Shown one piece after another: positions 39,413 through 46,454 of a DNA stretch of 64,000 bases. Origin of the DNA: Endozoicomonas sp. Mp262 (GTDB taxonomy: Bacteria; Pseudomonadota; Gammaproteobacteria; Pseudomonadales; Endozoicomonadaceae); the NCBI RefSeq assembly GCF_025643335.1, contig NZ_CP092489.1, positions 3,234,501-3,298,500 of the forward strand, read 5' to 3'. The notes beneath the pieces were generated by a model. The model ran no database searches. It was given only the letters and a program-made list of their open reading frames with translations, and was not told the DNA's origin. Both the position numbers and the translations under genes were made by a program. Within the stretch, counting starts at the first letter, position 1. Every line of letters begins with the position of its first letter.

Positions 39413-40153
39413 CACGGGGCGAAAGCGGTAGCACATGGGATGGCCGGTGGCGTTATGTCGGTGCTTAATGGTGGAAAGTTTGGTGATGGGTTTTGGTCTG
39501 CGGGGTTAACGCAGTTGGCGGCGCCGGGTATTGATCTTATCGATCAAGGCTCCGATTTTAGCGCTGGCCGGGTGTTTGCTGCGGCAGTTGTGGGAGGAAC
39601 TGCTTCGGAAATCACTGGTGGGAAGTTTGCTAATGGGGCGGTGACTGGGGCTTTTTCGAGGGCGTTTAATGATGAGATGCATGCCAAGGAAGCTAGGCAG
39701 TATAGGGATAGAATAAGTCAGTTAGACCCTAAAGTTGTTATGGACAGAGCATCTATAGCAGGGCATGCTACTGCTCTCGGTTATTTTGAGACGCTGGATG
39801 ATGCAGCATTCCTTGTTAGATCTCCAGGTCAAGCGAGTATTTATCGGGATCTGATGATTGATAACTTGAATAGGGACTATGAGGGGGGAGCGCTTGAACA
39901 GGCCATGGATATGGCAAAGGGTAACGTGACGGTTGCTGGAGATCCAGCAGGTACAACTCTTTCAGTAGTTGGAACGGTATTTAGTCGTGTTGGTATTTTA
40001 GCGGACTTAAAGACCCTAAATGGTTTCCTTGGCACTACTACACAGTTTCGAGACTTTATGTCGTCATCACCCACTTATGAGCAAAAGTTGATTCAGGTTG
40101 AGTTAAATAGCGGCCGATACTATGCGGACAATTGTGGAAGATTAAAATGCTAA
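39398..40153 (+). pseudogene. C-terminal fragment of a polymorphic toxin, cut by IS982
   Basis: The first five codons (MSNSG) lie inside the right inverted repeat of IS982; the toxin sequence starts at HGAKAVAHGMAGGV. The glycine-rich stretch with GGKFGDGFWSAGLTQLAAPG and AAVVGGTASEITGGKFANGAVTGAFSRAFNDE resembles the region just before the variable toxin domain in RHS and filamentous-haemagglutinin-type polymorphic toxins. About 150 unrecognised residues follow, ending in CGRLKC; these are the candidate toxin domain, with a hydrophobic segment around TTLSVVGTVFSRVGILAD. The long N-terminal delivery part is missing. No ribosome site precedes the ATG, so expression is doubtful. The next gene overlaps its stop by seven bases and is the likely immunity gene. 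Confidence 0.65.
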
Positions 40154-40686
40154 AGCGAATACTCACCGTTATTATAATAATCAGTAATATGGTTTTGCCC
40201 TACTCAATGGGTGATGAAACGATATATGCTGTTGGAGATACTTCTGCTGAAAAATTCGCTGATACTCAAGGTTTTTTATATGAGGATATTGGGTTAGGTA
40301 TTAAAGTTTATGTTTTAAAAGGTAACAAAGAATTTTCGGAAACCCTGCTGGAAGGAAGAAAGCTAATATTATTGACTTACCCTAAGAGTAAACAAGAAGT
40401 TTCATTTTTTGAAATGTCGCAAGACATGGGGCTAAATTTTGCTAGGGAAAATGGGTTTGAAAAACTGTTAAAAATTTTGAGCAATTTGGATGGTAAGGGT
40501 GATTCATCCCTATCGGAAGAAGATAAACTTTTAATGACCTCGTATTTCTCCCCGAGTTCAGTCAAGAAGATTGAGTTATTTATCTCAACCGATAACAGTT
40601 ACATTATATCCTCTTACAGTAATGGCTCTGTAAAAGTAGCTTATCGGATGGATAGTAATAAAGTTCTTTTTTCTTATTTTTTTTAG
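40147..40686 (+). CDS. Candidate immunity protein with signal peptide
   Basis: No family recognised. ATG at 40147 overlaps the stop of the toxin fragment (ATGCTAA), the tight arrangement usual for toxin/immunity pairs; an open frame from 40132 adds five residues. The 179 residues begin with a signal peptide (MLKRILTVIIIISNMVLPYSMG), so the protein should be periplasmic. The rest is acidic and Ser/Lys-rich, with no Cys pair. If it is an immunity protein, its periplasmic site implies a toxin acting on the envelope or entering through the periplasm. The role is inferred from position only. Confidence 0.55.
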   Translation: MLKRILTVIIIISNMVLPYSMGDETIYAVGDTSAEKFADTQGFLYEDIGLGIKVYVLKGNKEFSETLLEGRKLILLTYPKSKQEVSFFEMSQDMGLNFARENGFEKLLKILSNLDGKGDSSLSEEDKLLMTSYFSPSSVKKIELFISTDNSYIISSYSNGSVKVAYRMDSNKVLFSYFF

Positions 40687-40722
40687 GAAATAGTTATGAG
40701 ACCACTAATAGACGGGACTATG

Positions 40723-40903
40723 GGACTATAGGACAGCCACCAATTTGACTCTTAGGCCAGGGCGTCTACTTTTTACTCAGTTGTAGTAATTTCAGGCTGA
40801 GGGGTAGGGGACTATAGGACTATAGGACAGCCACCAATTTGACTCTTAGGCCAGGGCGTCTACTTTTTACTCAGTTGTAGTAATTTCAGGCTGAGGGGTA
40901 GGG
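40723..40903 (+). repeat. Two tandem 87-bp REP-like repeats (period 94)
   Basis: The segment 40723-40809 is repeated at 40817-40903 without visible change. Each copy contains ccaccaatttgactct and a cagcc...ggctg inverted pair that could fold as a hairpin. The second copy ends one base before the RAYT start at 40905. Shorter related copies lie downstream at 42323-42373. Confidence 0.85.
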
Positions 40904-40904
40904 T

Positions 40905-41888
40905 ATGACTCGGGCGCGTAGGCAGTTGGTGGATTTGGGTAGTACGCCGTACTACCACTGTATGGCGCGGTGCGTTCGGCGGGCATTTCTATGTGGTGAG
41001 GATCATCTGACGGGGAAAAGCTTTGAGCACCGTAAAGCCTGGGTAGTTGATCGGCTCAAGGTGCTGGCAGGTGTCTTTACTATTGAAGTATGCGCCTATG
41101 CGGTGATGTCCAATCACTACCATGTGGTGCTGTTTGTGAATGAGGCGGCGGGTAAAGCGTTGACGACTCGTGAAGTGCTTGAACGCTGGACGCAATTGTT
41201 TGCGGGGCCTTTGCTGGTTCAACGTTACCTGGCAAGGGACAAGCTGAGCAAAGCAGAATATCAGCGGGTGGAGCAGTTTGCTGATGATTATCGCAACCGT
41301 CTGCTGGATATTAGCTGGTTTATGCGTTGTCTGAATGAACATCTGGCTCGGGAGGCCAACCTGGAAGATGGCTGTAAAGGCCGTTTCTGGGAGGGTCGCT
41401 TTAAAAGTCAGGCGTTGCTTGATGAGGCAGCGGTGTTGACCTGTATGGCCTATGTTGACCTTAACCCGGTACGGGCAGGACAGGCAAAGATGCCAGAGTC
41501 CTCTGATTTTTCGTCGATTCAGGATCGGATAAGGCAGTGGCAGCAAAATAGCGGGAAAAAACAGTGTAATCACTTAAAGCCATTGCAGTGGAAAGGTATC
41601 ACGGCTGATAAATCGGTGCCTTTTTCCTTACTGGATTATTTTTATCTGATTGACTGGACCGGTCGTTCTGTGAGGCCAGACAAAAAAGGTGTTATTCCTG
41701 CTGACCTGCCTCCTTTACTGGTGCGTCTGGGTATTGATAGCCAAGAGTGGTTGAAGACTATGCAACCTGAGGGTAACCGTTTCCAGCGAGCGGCAGGAAC
41801 CATTGCCTCGCTACGGCAATACTCAAAACAGATTGGTCAGCGCTGGGTGAAAGGACTGGTCATAAGTAAGTGGATTTATTCAGGTTGA
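40905..41888 (+). CDS. REP-associated tyrosine transposase (RAYT, Y1/HUH family)
   Basis: This single-strand HUH nuclease related to IS200/IS605 TnpA is thought to mobilise REP palindromes. The 327 residues include YYHCMARCVRRAFLCGE at the N-terminus, the metal-binding HUH motif SNHYHVVLFVN, and, after a helical region, GCKGRFWEGRFKSQALLDEAAVLTCMAYVDLNPVRAG, a signature of the large RAYT group. The catalytic Tyr is probably within the FADDYRNRLLDISWFMRCLNEHL region. REP-like repeats lie immediately upstream and again downstream, as expected for a RAYT gene. The coding frame is intact. Confidence 0.88.
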   Translation: MTRARRQLVDLGSTPYYHCMARCVRRAFLCGEDHLTGKSFEHRKAWVVDRLKVLAGVFTIEVCAYAVMSNHYHVVLFVNEAAGKALTTREVLERWTQLFAGPLLVQRYLARDKLSKAEYQRVEQFADDYRNRLLDISWFMRCLNEHLAREANLEDGCKGRFWEGRFKSQALLDEAAVLTCMAYVDLNPVRAGQAKMPESSDFSSIQDRIRQWQQNSGKKQCNHLKPLQWKGITADKSVPFSLLDYFYLIDWTGRSVRPDKKGVIPADLPPLLVRLGIDSQEWLKTMQPEGNRFQRAAGTIASLRQYSKQIGQRWVKGLVISKWIYSG

Positions 41889-41955
41889 TGACTGATAGCC
41901 ATGGTTGTTTATTTTTTGAAAAATGTTATGTAAGACCAAAAGGTGTAAAGAAAAC

Positions 41956-42306
41956 ATGCGATTGATTTTAGGATTATTGCTAACATTGGTTTGTAGCGCC
42001 AGTTTTGCAGCAAATAGTTGGGAAGGTCCCTTCACCATCAAAAAAGTTTCTGCCTTTATGGAAGATGGTATGCACATTGTCTCAGTAACTACTAATGACG
42101 TCATCAATAGCAGTTGTACCATTGCGGATAAAAAAAAGGTGGCAGGCTATTGGTCTACTGCACTTAGTTTTCAGCACACTCAGGGCTTGTCCGTATTACT
42201 TAGTGCTCAGGCACAGAATAAACCGGTAATGCTCTATGTCGATTTGAAAAGGTGTGAGAACAAATTTGCCACACCTTTCTATGGTGTTGAGGTGGCTAGT
42301 GAATAG
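41956..42306 (+). CDS. Small secreted hypothetical protein
   Basis: ATG at 41956 begins a clear signal peptide (MRLILGLLLTLVCSASFAA/NSWEG) and gives a 116-residue protein; an upstream in-frame start at 41923 would spoil it. The mature part (about 97 residues) contains two Cys (SSCTIAD and LKRCENKF) that could form a disulfide and looks beta-rich. No family recognised. It lies between the RAYT gene and further copies of the REP-like motif, so it may be a passenger of that unit. Confidence 0.6.
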   Translation: MRLILGLLLTLVCSASFAANSWEGPFTIKKVSAFMEDGMHIVSVTTNDVINSSCTIADKKKVAGYWSTALSFQHTQGLSVLLSAQAQNKPVMLYVDLKRCENKFATPFYGVEVASE

Positions 42307-42322
42307 CGAGTTTACAAGACAC

Positions 42323-42373
42323 CCACCAATTTGACTCTATTCCTAGTTCACAGGATAGCCGCCAATTTGTGAC
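42323..42373 (+). repeat. Two further short REP-like motifs downstream of the RAYT
   Basis: ccaccaatttgactct at 42323-42338 is identical to the motif in the two upstream copies (40737-40752 and 40831-40846). A diverged ccgccaatttgtgac lies at 42359-42373. The flanking sequences differ from the upstream repeats. Confidence 0.7.
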
Positions 42374-42381
42374 GTGGTTAT

Positions 42382-42435
42382 AGTTCTCCGGACACACCAA
42401 CTCAGGTAATATCACCCCCACTTAAGGTGTGTCCA
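42382..42435 (+). repeat. Left 54-bp inverted repeat of a toxin-antitoxin cassette
   Basis: This segment matches the reverse complement of 44730-44783 at 44 of 54 positions, with identical ends (agttctccgg...aaggtgtgtcca). Within itself it can fold through ggacacacc/ggtgtgtcc. Together with the right copy it brackets the DUF1778/GNAT module and its IS30 insertion. Confidence 0.85.
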
Positions 42436-42465
42436 GCAAACGATAACCACTTTATCCGCCATCTT

Positions 42466-42528
42466 TCCGTACAGTTTGACATTGCCTTCAAGAGTACTAA
42501 GCTAAATGTACGGACTATTTCTGTACAA
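42466..42528 (+). promoter_or_regulatory. Candidate operator region of the toxin-antitoxin operon
   Basis: tccgtaca (42466-42473) and tgtacgga (42507-42514) are perfect 8-base inverted repeats, and a third tgtacaa is at 42522. TTGACA at 42476-42481 lies between them, but no good -10 is seen at 16-18 bases. The repeats are plausible binding sites for the ribbon-helix-helix antitoxin. Confidence 0.35.
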
Positions 42529-42553
42529 TAAAGATGGGTTCTGGAGGCAAATG

Positions 42554-42823
42554 ATGGCAACAACAAGGCTGGATCTTCGGCTGAGTGAAGAAATAAAGGC
42601 AAAAGCAGAAAAGGCATCGGCTTTACTGGGGCTAAAAAGCCTCACTGAGTATGTGGTTCAATTGATGAATGAAGATGCTACACGTGTGATCGCGGAGCAT
42701 GAAACACTGGTGCTTGAGGGGGACCGGTTTGATCAGTTTATGTCAGCCTGCGATAAGGCGGGCAAACCTAGCAGCAAAATGCAGGCAGCATTGAAGCATA
42801 CGAAAGAGCAGGGTTTTGAATGA
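42554..42823 (+). CDS. DUF1778 antitoxin (TacA-like)
   Basis: This 89-residue protein with an N-terminal ribbon-helix-helix pattern (ATTRLDLRLSEEIKAKAEKASALLGLKSLTEYVVQLM) belongs to the DUF1778 antitoxins that pair with GNAT toxins. The C-terminal part, with DRFDQFMSACDKAGKPSSKMQAALKHT, would wrap and block the toxin. TGGAGG at 42541 favours ATG 42554 (or 42551). Its stop overlaps the toxin start (ATGA). Because the toxin gene is now split, the antitoxin may be expressed without its partner. Confidence 0.88.
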   Translation: MATTRLDLRLSEEIKAKAEKASALLGLKSLTEYVVQLMNEDATRVIAEHETLVLEGDRFDQFMSACDKAGKPSSKMQAALKHTKEQGFE

Positions 42824-43021
42824 GCGGGTCAAACCAGTTTGTAGAGTTGGATAAATCTCTGCATGACAGGGCTGGCTTTTGCTGCGGTGAGAATGAGCTT
42901 GATGTGTTTATTCAAACCAGAGCGCTAAAACATATGCATTCTGGCATTAGCCGAACGATGGTATTGCCTGCGAACTATCCTTTCCCTGATGGTAAACGTT
43001 CTATTTGCGCTTTTTATACTA
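42820..43021 (+). pseudogene. GNAT toxin (TacT-like), 5' part (split by IS30)
   Basis: The first 67 codons of the acetyltransferase toxin, including FCCGENELDVFIQTRALKHMHSGISRTMVL, a typical N-terminus for GNAT toxins of DUF1778 pairs. The open frame ends at 43026 inside the IS. The 3' part continues at 44146. Joining 43021 to 44146 restores one frame of 178 residues, the standard length for these tRNA-acetylating toxins. 43019-43021 (cta) is the duplicated target. Confidence 0.88.
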
Positions 43022-44142
43022 CCTGAATTCAAGTCATAAATGCATAACCCATGACTTTTCTTGCATTCACTCCAGTTAACTCTTTGAATGCCTCATATGG
43101 TGTTTTGTAACCGAGGCATTTCCTGGGCCTGCTGTTCAGCTTGTCTACCGCAATGATAACGTCTCTTTCTTTGACGTTATGAAGCTCCATTGATTTGGGA
43201 AAGTACTGCCTGAGCAGCCCATTGGCATTCTCATTCTGGCCTCTCTCCCAAGAGTGGTAGGGCACAGCAAAGTAGCTGTCGCAGCTCAAGGCTTTGTTGA
43301 TTGCTTCATGCTGAGCAAATTCCTTACCGTTGTCGTAAGTGATCGTTTTAACAAACCTTTTCAGGGGCTTGAGTGTATCAATCACTGCCTGTTTAACCGC
43401 TTTTGCTTTCTTTCCTGGCAGCGGAACAGCAAGGCGCAGTTTAGTCTTTCGCTCATCCAGTGTGGCAATGGCACCCTTATGGTTTTTGCCGATTACGGTA
43501 TCCGCCTCCCAGTCACCAACACGCCCCCTGTTGTTGACGATCTCCGGGCGCTCTTCAATACCTACCCGGTTAGGTATGCCTGTTCGGTTATGAGCTGAAC
43601 CATATCGCTTTCGGTACGTTTTTTTCTGATGGCGCAAGTGTTTATACAGGGTACCGTCAGTGCGCTTATCATCCTCTATGAACTGGTAAATCGTCTCATG
43701 ATGCAACTTGATTATCCCTTCTTTTTCAAGCCTTCCAGCCACTTGCTCAGGACTCCAGTCAGCCCGGATATCTTGAGCAATCCGTCGCTTAATATCTTCC
43801 GTCAACTTCACCGCCTTGGGTTTTTCCTTATGACGCTGTTGAGCCTTACGATGAGCCTGCTGGTGCCTGTAACCACGCTGCCCTGTGTTGCGTCCTAACT
43901 CCCGTGACAGCGAACTCTGTGAACGCCCGAGTTTTTCTGCAATTTTATTTTGAGAAGTCCCATTTTTCAGTTCGATTTCGATATAATGTCTCTCTTCAGA
44001 GCTAAGGTGCTTAAAGGCCATCCTTGGCGTCCTCTGTTTGGTTTGGTTGCTTAACAGAGTACCCCTGAGTTCTGATTCACTTCAAAGGCTCTGTAACAAC
44101 CCTCTGGTTACAGAGGTTATGCATTTATGATACAAATTCAGG
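43022..44142 (-). mobile_element. IS30-family element (1121 bp, TSD cta)
   Basis: The ends are imperfect inverted repeats, starting cctgaatt on the left and ending aattcagg on the right, with a longer matched block cataaatgcataacc inside. Direct repeats cta lie at 43019-43021 and 44143-44145, the 2-3-bp duplication usual for IS30. It is inserted inside the GNAT toxin gene. Confidence 0.9.
43029..44021 (-). CDS. IS30-family transposase
   Basis: This 330-residue transposase has the two IS30 parts: an N-terminal helix-turn-helix (MAFKHLSSEERHYIEIELKNGTSQNKIAEKLGRSQSSLSREL) and a C-terminal DDE core with GDWEADTVIG, TYDNGKEFAQHE and YHSWERGQNENANGLLRQYFPK, carrying Asp, Asp and Glu in the usual order. 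The frame is complete, so the element may still be mobile. Confidence 0.96.
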   Translation of the reverse strand: MAFKHLSSEERHYIEIELKNGTSQNKIAEKLGRSQSSLSRELGRNTGQRGYRHQQAHRKAQQRHKEKPKAVKLTEDIKRRIAQDIRADWSPEQVAGRLEKEGIIKLHHETIYQFIEDDKRTDGTLYKHLRHQKKTYRKRYGSAHNRTGIPNRVGIEERPEIVNNRGRVGDWEADTVIGKNHKGAIATLDERKTKLRLAVPLPGKKAKAVKQAVIDTLKPLKRFVKTITYDNGKEFAQHEAINKALSCDSYFAVPYHSWERGQNENANGLLRQYFPKSMELHNVKERDVIIAVDKLNSRPRKCLGYKTPYEAFKELTGVNARKVMGYAFMT

Positions 44143-44145
44143 CTA

Positions 44146-44480
44146 TTACACCCTGCTCGGTCTCCAGAAAAACGTTACCTGAAAAGTTGGCTAAAAAGCT
44201 ACCGAGCTATCCAGTTCCCGTATTTCTTATTGCTCAATTGGCGGTACATCAGGAGTGTAAAGGAAAGGGTTTAGGCAAGGTTACATTGATCAAGGCATTA
44301 GAACACCTCTACGAAATCAATAAGCATATGCGAGCATATGCTGTGGTAGTAGACTGCTTAAATAAGGAAGTTGCCGCTTTTTATCAGCAATATGGTTTTG
44401 AGTTATTGATTCACTACGAAGGCCGTGATCGTTTGTTTTTACCCATGAAAACAGTCAAAGAATTATTTGATAAAAAATAA
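44146..44480 (+). pseudogene. GNAT toxin (TacT-like), 3' part
   Basis: The remaining 111 codons of the toxin: LIAQLAVHQECKGKGLGKVTLIKALEHLYE holds the acetyl-CoA-binding Q/R-x-x-G-x-G/A-type loop (KGKGLG), and VVDCLNKEVAAFYQQYGFELL includes the conserved Tyr and the AAxFYxxxGF motif near the catalytic site. A separate open frame from 44127 begins in IS sequence and could yield only a half protein. No inactivating change other than the IS is seen. Confidence 0.88.
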
Positions 44481-44551
44481 AAACTATAGTACTAAGTAAG
44501 CCGTTCTCAAAAAAGTTCGCAGTGGGTATCGCCCCCACCGCCACTCTTTAA

Positions 44552-44585
44552 AGCCCACGCAATGAACCATTGCGTGGGCTTTTTT
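44552..44585 (+). terminator. Strong rho-independent terminator
   Basis: A perfect 13-base stem (agcccacgcaatg/cattgcgtgggct) with a 3-base loop followed by ttttt, about 70 bases downstream of the GNAT toxin stop. It lies within the cassette bounded by the 54-bp repeats. Confidence 0.9.
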
Positions 44586-44729
44586 CTTATTAGCCCTGTA
44601 TTTACGGAGTATTTTGCTACTGTGCGAAGACTGGGAAAAACGGTTGCTAGCTTGACAGATTCTACGGTCAGCTTGACTGCCGATTTTTTAAGCTTGGCGG
44701 TATAATATTTTATTTTCTTTCCTGATTTT

Positions 44730-44783
44730 TGGACACACCTTAATTACGGGTGATATTCCTCATGTTTTTGTGTCCGGAGAACT
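44730..44783 (-). repeat. Right 54-bp inverted repeat of the toxin-antitoxin cassette
   Basis: Reverse complement of the segment at 42382-42435 with 10 differences, all in the inner part; the outer and inner ends are identical. It has its own ggacaca/tgtgtcc pairing. No direct repeat is evident just outside the two copies. Confidence 0.85.
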
Positions 44784-44893
44784 GCAGTCACTTTATTAAA
44801 TGATTTGTATATGATTACAGTTAAACCCATAAACCTTTCTTGGTTTTTTAGTTTATATTGGTTGGTGTTGTAGTTTTTATAGAGGTTGATAGG

Positions 44894-45976
44894 GTGTTTA
44901 TACTTTTTCGTACGGTGTTGTTCTTGGTTTTTATTGTGATTTCAAGTTCTTTAAATGCATCTGGCTTTTCTAATCACTATTTGATTTTGATTGATATTAA
45001 TGGAAAACTTGAAATAGTAGGGGGATTAAGAAAAGATCGTGTGGATGTTCCTGATTATATTTCGCCAGTTACAGTTTATCTATTTCCAGATGAACGATTG
45101 CAAAAGATAGATCAGCATAAACTTATAAAGCAACAATTATTGAATGAGTATATTAATTTTCTTAGGTCTCACGATTTTATAATAAGATATAATGTTTCGA
45201 GTAAGAGGTTAAAGAGTAGTACTGAAGCATATGTTAGGTTATTTCATGATAAAACTTCTTTGGATTTATTTAAAACAAAAATAAGAGAAGGTTGTGAGAT
45301 GCGCGTGGTGGTTTTTCTTGGTACAGGTTATCGCTTAAACGAATTTAGGTACCCTGATTTTCTTATATTGCCATTTCCTTATTATTTTATAGCTGTAAAT
45401 GATTTTAAATTACAACCAGGAGTTAGTTTTCCAGTTGTTCATGTAAATGAGGTGGTGGTAGATAATAATGGGGATGTGGTTTTGAAATGTAGATATCAAA
45501 GAGAAAATGATTGCATTGTTATTCACAAAGTGAGAGAGGGGATATGTGATGAAGTTTATATTGTAACCCCTGAAATTAAGCTGATATTAAAAAGCTATGA
45601 TCGAATTGATTCTGATGATGGATGGAAGCAAATTCTTGCTAATATTTCCCCTGAATTGCAGACGGTAATAATACAAGAGCAGTCTCATACAGGATTGAAG
45701 AAAGTAAGCAGGAATACGGATAAGCATAGTCCCTTAATTAATTTTCTGAAAAAACAACTGGCACAAGGAAGTGATTTGGTTGATTGGGTGGATGAAAATG
45801 AAGGGGAGTTTCATATTACTAATATGAAAGAAATTTATCGGTTATGGCGTGGTGAAAAGTATGATAAAAATAAACCTTATGATTTTTTTGCAAAATCTCT
45901 ACACTCACTCGTAAAGAAAGAGTTGTTAATGAAAACAGGAGGGTGGGGGTGCTATCAATATAGATTTACAAAATAA
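44894..45976 (+). CDS. Secreted protein with a C-terminal eukaryotic ETS-like domain
   Basis: GTG at 44894 with AGAGG eight bases upstream gives 360 residues beginning with a signal peptide (MFILFRTVLFLVFIVISSSLNA). The middle (about 25-270) is unrecognised and beta-rich. The last 82 residues (279-360) follow the ETS winged-helix pattern along their whole length: L-x-x-FL near the start, Trp298, GEF at 304-306, Trp318 in RLW, the helix-3 equivalent FFAKSLHSLV, KTGG, and terminal YRF. Two of three signature Trp are kept. The two DNA-contacting Arg of the ETS recognition helix are Lys334 and His337 here. The gene is clearly more AT-rich than the suc or gsp genes. Host-derived domain capture and an effector role are inference. 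Confidence 0.6.
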   Translation: MFILFRTVLFLVFIVISSSLNASGFSNHYLILIDINGKLEIVGGLRKDRVDVPDYISPVTVYLFPDERLQKIDQHKLIKQQLLNEYINFLRSHDFIIRYNVSSKRLKSSTEAYVRLFHDKTSLDLFKTKIREGCEMRVVVFLGTGYRLNEFRYPDFLILPFPYYFIAVNDFKLQPGVSFPVVHVNEVVVDNNGDVVLKCRYQRENDCIVIHKVREGICDEVYIVTPEIKLILKSYDRIDSDDGWKQILANISPELQTVIIQEQSHTGLKKVSRNTDKHSPLINFLKKQLAQGSDLVDWVDENEGEFHITNMKEIYRLWRGEKYDKNKPYDFFAKSLHSLVKKELLMKTGGWGCYQYRFTK

Positions 45977-46099
45977 AAATAGTGGTTTTTTTGATGTGCT
46001 GGATTTTGTGTGTAATAAAAATGCGCTCTAAGTTTGATATGGGCTGCTGATTGAACTATTTATTGGTTATACTGGTCTACTATCAAAGTGTAAGCTGCA

Positions 46100-46438
46100 A
46101 TGATGGGAAAATGTATGTCAGGGCGTCTTGTCGTATTAATAACTTGTCTGAGCCTCCTGTTAGGGAGTGGTTGTGCAGGTCAGCGTGAAAATCTGTGGGC
46201 TCAGACAACTGCAAGTATAGTTCCCTTTATTGATCCAGATGGCGAACCGGGTTTTACAATTATTTATGATGCTCCTGAAAGTACAGCTATTAATGCAGAA
46301 GGGCAGGCTATAAAGGGGCCGATAGAACAACATGTTGTTAAAAGACAGGCTCAAGTAGAGGAGCAAAAAATTAAGATACGCTACTTACGTGATGAACCTG
46401 TCATATTTGAGTATATAACTCTGCCTAAAGAGAAGTAA
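46100..46438 (+). CDS. Small predicted lipoprotein
   Basis: 112 residues with a signal peptide and lipobox (LSLLLGSGC), so lipid attachment at the Cys is expected. The mature part contains PDGEPGFTIIYDAPES and ends KIRYLRDEPVIFEYITLPKEK; I do not recognise the family. In-frame ATG codons at 46103 and 46115 are alternative starts. It follows the ETS-like gene by 123 bases on the same strand. Confidence 0.6.
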   Translation: MMGKCMSGRLVVLITCLSLLLGSGCAGQRENLWAQTTASIVPFIDPDGEPGFTIIYDAPESTAINAEGQAIKGPIEQHVVKRQAQVEEQKIKIRYLRDEPVIFEYITLPKEK

Positions 46439-46454
46439 TACCCATACTATGCCG

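Noticed and set aside
40723-40903. Possible short CRISPR-like array
   Set aside because: Only two long copies with a 7-base gap and no cas genes; it fits a tandem REP-like duplication beside a RAYT gene.
40989-41573. 194-codon minus-strand open frame
   Set aside because: Antisense to the RAYT gene, whose motifs are clear.
44504-44547. Sequence gtgggtatcgcccccaccgcc followed by act looks like the T-arm and acceptor end of a tRNA or tmRNA
   Set aside because: The T-loop does not read TTC-A, there is no CCA or rest of a tRNA upstream, and the GNAT toxin gene ends just before it. It may be a hairpin or an old attachment-site fragment.
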